Shown here in pieces: positions 60,465 through 64,000 of a stretch of DNA of 64,000 nucleotides; the stretch's first letter is position 1, and the number at the start of each line of letters is the position of its first letter. The position numbers and the translations under genes were made by a program. The notes under the pieces were generated by a model, which made no database searches, was not told the DNA's origin, and saw only the letters and a list, made by a program, of their open reading frames with translations. The stretch is taken from contig CM038470.1 of assembly GCA_021464415.1 (NCBI GenBank), forward strand, positions 30,871,774 through 30,935,773, written 5' to 3'. The stretch comes from Lonicera japonica (lineage: Eukaryota; Streptophyta; Magnoliopsida; Dipsacales; Caprifoliaceae).

Positions 60465-62042
60465 GTTTGTTATTTTTATACATATAGAGTACATCTCTGG
60501 TACAGTATGTCCTTGTAGTTTGTTATTATTATATATACAGAGTACATCTTTGGTACAGTATGTCCGTACAAGGACTGGATTTATAACAGGTTTCCGTCGC
60601 CAATACATATGGTTAGTGACAGAAAATCGTCGCTAAAAGTCTAGTTTGCGTACCTTCTGCGCAGGAGATTGGTGACTTTTGTAGACAATAGTAGTTGAAA
60701 AGGCACTTGCATGTAGTACCCATACACCAAGTCTTGTCATCACAAGTACCATATTTTAATATGAATGGGCTTAGACGTTTGTCTCGTCTCTTGGACACAT
60801 CAATTTTGAAGAGTTTTCACAATTTGCCATGGACACATCAATTTTGAAGAGTTTTCACAATTTGCCATCATTGTCTTTATCTGTTTCTGATTCTTTTTTT
60901 TTTCCTTGGTTCTCCCATCTTGATGTAGTCCTACTGTGTGTATAGCAATCATATAGATATTGGGTGAAAAAGAAATCAATTCTAGGAATATTTTTTTTCT
61001 GGAAGCCTAGGTCCATGGAAAAATGTGTCAAGTGTTCGATTGCATTTATTTTCTAGGTGGAGAACATGCACTTTTTGAATGTAATGATGAATTTAACTTT
61101 TTGATATTTTTGAGTGCACATTTTTTCAACGATAACTCGGACTTTTGCCATTCAGGGATTTTCCACCTTACCTAGAATTTCAATTTCAATTTCAAATACA
61201 CATTGGGGTGGGGTGTGGGGAAGGTGAACTATAGTGCTAGAATTTCACATCAATCTCAATTTCAAATACACTTCGGGGTGGGGTGTGGAAAAGGGTGTTG
61301 AACTATACTGCTAGAATTTCACATCAATCCCTTGTACTATGGAATTCGGTGAAATTTAATTAGCGAAAAAGTTTAAGCAATCAAACACCACTAATTAAAT
61401 TAAAATATTGTAAAGTGCACAATTTCAATCTTTTGCTTCAATCAAACAAACCAATTTCTGTCTAATATAGTGAAGGGTAGTCCTATATATTACCAAAGGA
61501 AATTTTGCTTCTGCTATAGCAATATACTGCCGTAAATGCATAAATGCATATAAGTATTCAACGGAACAATTTCTTTTCGAAAGCAAATTCTTCTATTGCA
61601 TTTTCTCCTCACTAATCAATAAAATTCATGGTCAAAAAAATTTCTTAGTATAGAAGTGTTAGTAACGAAAAACTGACAGTCCGAACACTTTAAATTGTTG
61701 ACTCTTTTACTTTATTTTACTTGTTATGGTTATCTGATGCAGTACTAGATTGATATTTTTTTTATAAAATTTTGTGTAGGTTATTTTCATAAAAATTTTC
61801 ATTAAAAACTTTGTCCATTCACTCCCGAAAACAAATACTAGAGAAAACAAGCATAAAAATTTGGAAAACACACTAAGCAAAACATGAATCAGCTACATTG
61901 CAACTTGCAAGGCCTGAATTATCATTTATTACATTCATATCCTTATATATATATACAGACCATTCGTATACGACTTGCACTTCTGTCAAAGTTGTAGTCT
62001 ATATATAGCCGGTCCGTATAAGAGACTAATTGTATATATATA
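60465..62042. other. 3' region of ZNG1 and convergent intergenic DNA
   Basis: Contains two tandem duplications: TGGACACATCAATTTTGAAG... at 60794-60868 (two units) and a 70-80 bp unit with CTTGGGGTGGGGTGTGG-like text at 61175-61330. No gene seen. Confidence 0.5.
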
Positions 62043-62401
62043 GTCTCCTTCTCTTAAGGACCGTCCTTTTTGAGGGGGTAAATGGATGATTTTTTTCATG
62101 AAACTTAGTGGAGATTATCTCTATAATGAGTAGATCATCTCTACCAAATTTCATAAAAAAAATCAATCGGAAAGTGGTTAACTGAAAAATTGATATATAT
62201 GCTTATTTTTGGACGTTGAAATTTTAGATTTTTAGTTAACCAACTTCTCATTTGATTTTTTTAATGAAATTTGGTGGAGATGATCTACTCGTTGTAGAGA
62301 TTATTCTCACAAAATTTCATGAAAAAATTCACATATTTACCCCTCGAAATGGACGGTTCTTAAGTTAGCTAACTTAAGAATGGCCCTTACGAGAAGGAGA
62401 C
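62043..62401. mobile_element. Foldback MITE (copy B), uninterrupted, TA duplication
   Basis: The element is 359 bp with ends GTCTCCTTCTC and GAGAAGGAGAC and TA on both sides (62041-62042, 62402-62403). Two arms of about 155 bp fold back on each other. It is the same family as 24021-24769, in opposite orientation, without the nested insertion. It ends 76 bp from the stop codon of the neighbouring minus-strand exon, so it probably lies in or near that gene's 3' UTR. Confidence 0.85.
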
Positions 62402-62476
62402 TAATATATATATAAATTTTATTGTTTAAATGTAAAAAGTTCATGTAGATGGATAGATATATGAAGGAGAAAGTGA

Positions 62477-62643
62477 TCAGAGATAACGTTTCAAATAAGC
62501 ATCCATGCGAGTGTATTGAACATCTGGGTAGAGCTTAGAAGCTTCTTCTTCATCTTCCTCTCTTAATTCAAAGTTTGACAAACAACCTTCATAGAATATG
62601 TGGTAGATGTGTCCCAATGCTACTTGCCCATCATACTCCACTC
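62477..62643 (-). CDS. Last exon of a pinoresinol-lariciresinol reductase-like gene (partial)
   Basis: The minus-strand exon opens after the acceptor ...aaaacag (62644-62646) in phase, and reads VEYDGQVALGHIYHIFYEGC, then LSNFELREED, and ASKLYPDVQYTRMDAYLKRY before TGA at 62479-62477. FYEGCLxxxE...EEASKLYPDVxYTRMDxYLK is the C-terminus of pinoresinol-lariciresinol reductases, NADPH-dependent short-chain enzymes of lignan synthesis. Isoflavone reductases and PCBERs share the fold but usually read TTVDEYL here. Upstream exons should lie above 62643, but none is visible to 64000, so either the preceding intron exceeds 1.3 kb or this is a lone relic exon. The frame is intact. Confidence 0.75.
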
Positions 62644-62659
62644 CTGTTTTTGTATACAC

Positions 62660-64000
62660 ACAAACATATATTCATATATATATATATATATATAGTGAGT
62701 GAAATTCACTAGAAATGCTCAAATACTCCTTCCTTAAAAAATTAAGAGTTCATTTTCTTTTTCAGGACATAATCAATAATCAATGTAGCAAATCTCACGA
62801 TAGTTTACAAGTTTTGTTTCCAAGCATTGATTACATTTAAATTTGCATATTCTTAAAAATGTGTGAAAGTTAGATATGGAGTCTTAATTAGAAGTGGGGC
62901 TTGAAATTCTTTTAAAGGTGGGCAATTAAGTTAATATTAAGTGACCACTTTTGTAAAAGAAGAAAATTTAGTACTAATATTAATTTTGTTCAAGATTAAG
63001 GGGGTATAGGAATAATTAATACTAATAGAAAATTTTTAAAAATTGAAGAGGAACAAACAATTAATATATATTAGAGTGAAATATTTGGAAGAAATTGTAA
63101 AGTTTAGAAGTAATTATTAGAGTGAAATAGTGACTTCTAAAAATTTAGGATGCGCAACAAGCTCTTTATTTGGAACAAAAATAGTACTATAATAAAAAAT
63201 GATTTAACGGTTCATTTGGTTCAAATTTGAGAGGGGCTCTAAATTTGATACAACAGCCATTTTCGTTGGAATAGATACCGAATTTACTATTTAAATCTAT
63301 TAACATGTCTGATTATGACTTGTGTTAAGGTCTGTTATACCCATAATGAACATCGGAAAAAATGGTAAAAAAAAAAAGGCTTAAGAAAATTAATCTAGTC
63401 TATCAAAATTTAATACATTATGTTCTCTATCTAAAAAATTCAAGAGTTAAATTTTCCATACCAAAAAATCCACTTAGTTAACTTTTACGTATGACTATTA
63501 TACAGTCAACAAATCAAAGTTAATTTTCCTTTCATCCTAAATTAAAAATTAACTTTCAATTGATTTAGTCGCGTGTCTATGGCAACTTTGAAAAAAAAAA
63601 AAAAAGAGTGGACTTTCAAACATTTTTTAGGACACAACAATTTTAAAATAATAAATGATTAAGGATAAAGTTATGAGTGATTGGCATGTAATTAGTCTAC
63701 TGTAATGCTCCTTATATAATTAAATTATTGATAAAAGTAGTAAGAATATATATTATTTTTCAAAAGATAATGTCCCCAAATTTAAACTCCATGCTTAAAC
63801 TAAGTCAAAGGCACGCATTTATTAGATTCTGCTATAAGAAAAAAAACAAGAGGGATTAAGTGTGGAAAAAATCTTGGATGCAACTCTCAATAGAAAGATG
63901 AAATAGTAATGAAAATTAGCTAGGATTTGATTGCCTGATATTTGTCATCATAGCTTGCAATACTATCATTAGGGTGGGCAACTTGCTCTTAATTTTTTTT
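62660..64000. other. Right edge, probably intronic, no exon seen
   Basis: AT-rich. Around 62730-62895 is a Stowaway-like relic (ACTCCTTCCTTAAAAAATTA, GACATAATCAATAATCAATG). Minus-strand frames were checked for the missing reductase exons and none was recognised. Confidence 0.45.

Noticed and set aside
1..64000. A new multi-gene biological system or biosynthetic cluster
   Set aside because: The five host genes are unrelated single-copy-type plant genes; no adjacent genes share a pathway, and the remaining structure is explained by transposons.

Overview
The window is nuclear DNA of a flowering plant, most likely a eudicot. It is AT-rich, its genes have many GT-AG introns, and it carries dense plant transposon relics. 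I cannot name the species. Four complete protein genes can be built exon by exon. A fifth enters from the right edge as its last exon, and the left side holds one broken gene.

Layout: 1-6.8 kb is repeat-rich intergenic DNA with a 1.4 kb solo LTR (2004-3441), a frameshifted S1/SPH-like relic (about 4089-4512) and a MITE. From 7853 to 28664 (+) lies a TOPLESS-related corepressor gene of 25 exons (1141 aa). Only 3.4 kb of its 20.8 kb codes; its introns carry a hAT element with an 8-bp target duplication, a MITE nested inside another MITE, a LINE tail, tRNA-derived SINEs and Stowaway-like MITEs. From 29.5 to 36.9 kb is a retrotransposon-rich interval with a TRIM-like element, a long-TIR MULE with a perfect 9-bp target duplication and a 1.9 kb solo LTR. 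At 36952-38991 (+) is an intronless PLS-class PPR gene (679 aa). Converging on it from the minus strand at 44204-39636 is a four-exon PWWP-domain gene (472 aa). From 45.2 to 50.4 kb there is a degenerate LINE and a second solo LTR of the 2 kb family. At 51203-60464 (+) is a ten-exon CobW/ZNG1-type GTPase gene (425 aa). At 62643-62477 (-) is the last exon of a pinoresinol-lariciresinol-reductase-like gene, with a foldback MITE only 76 bp beyond its stop codon.

The genes do not form a pathway: they cover transcriptional corepression, organelle RNA processing, chromatin reading, metal-chaperone GTPase activity and lignan metabolism. The most informative material is transposon biology. Several insertions can be dated relative to one another from target duplications and from an empty site present in the same window. 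I found no convincing new multi-gene system.
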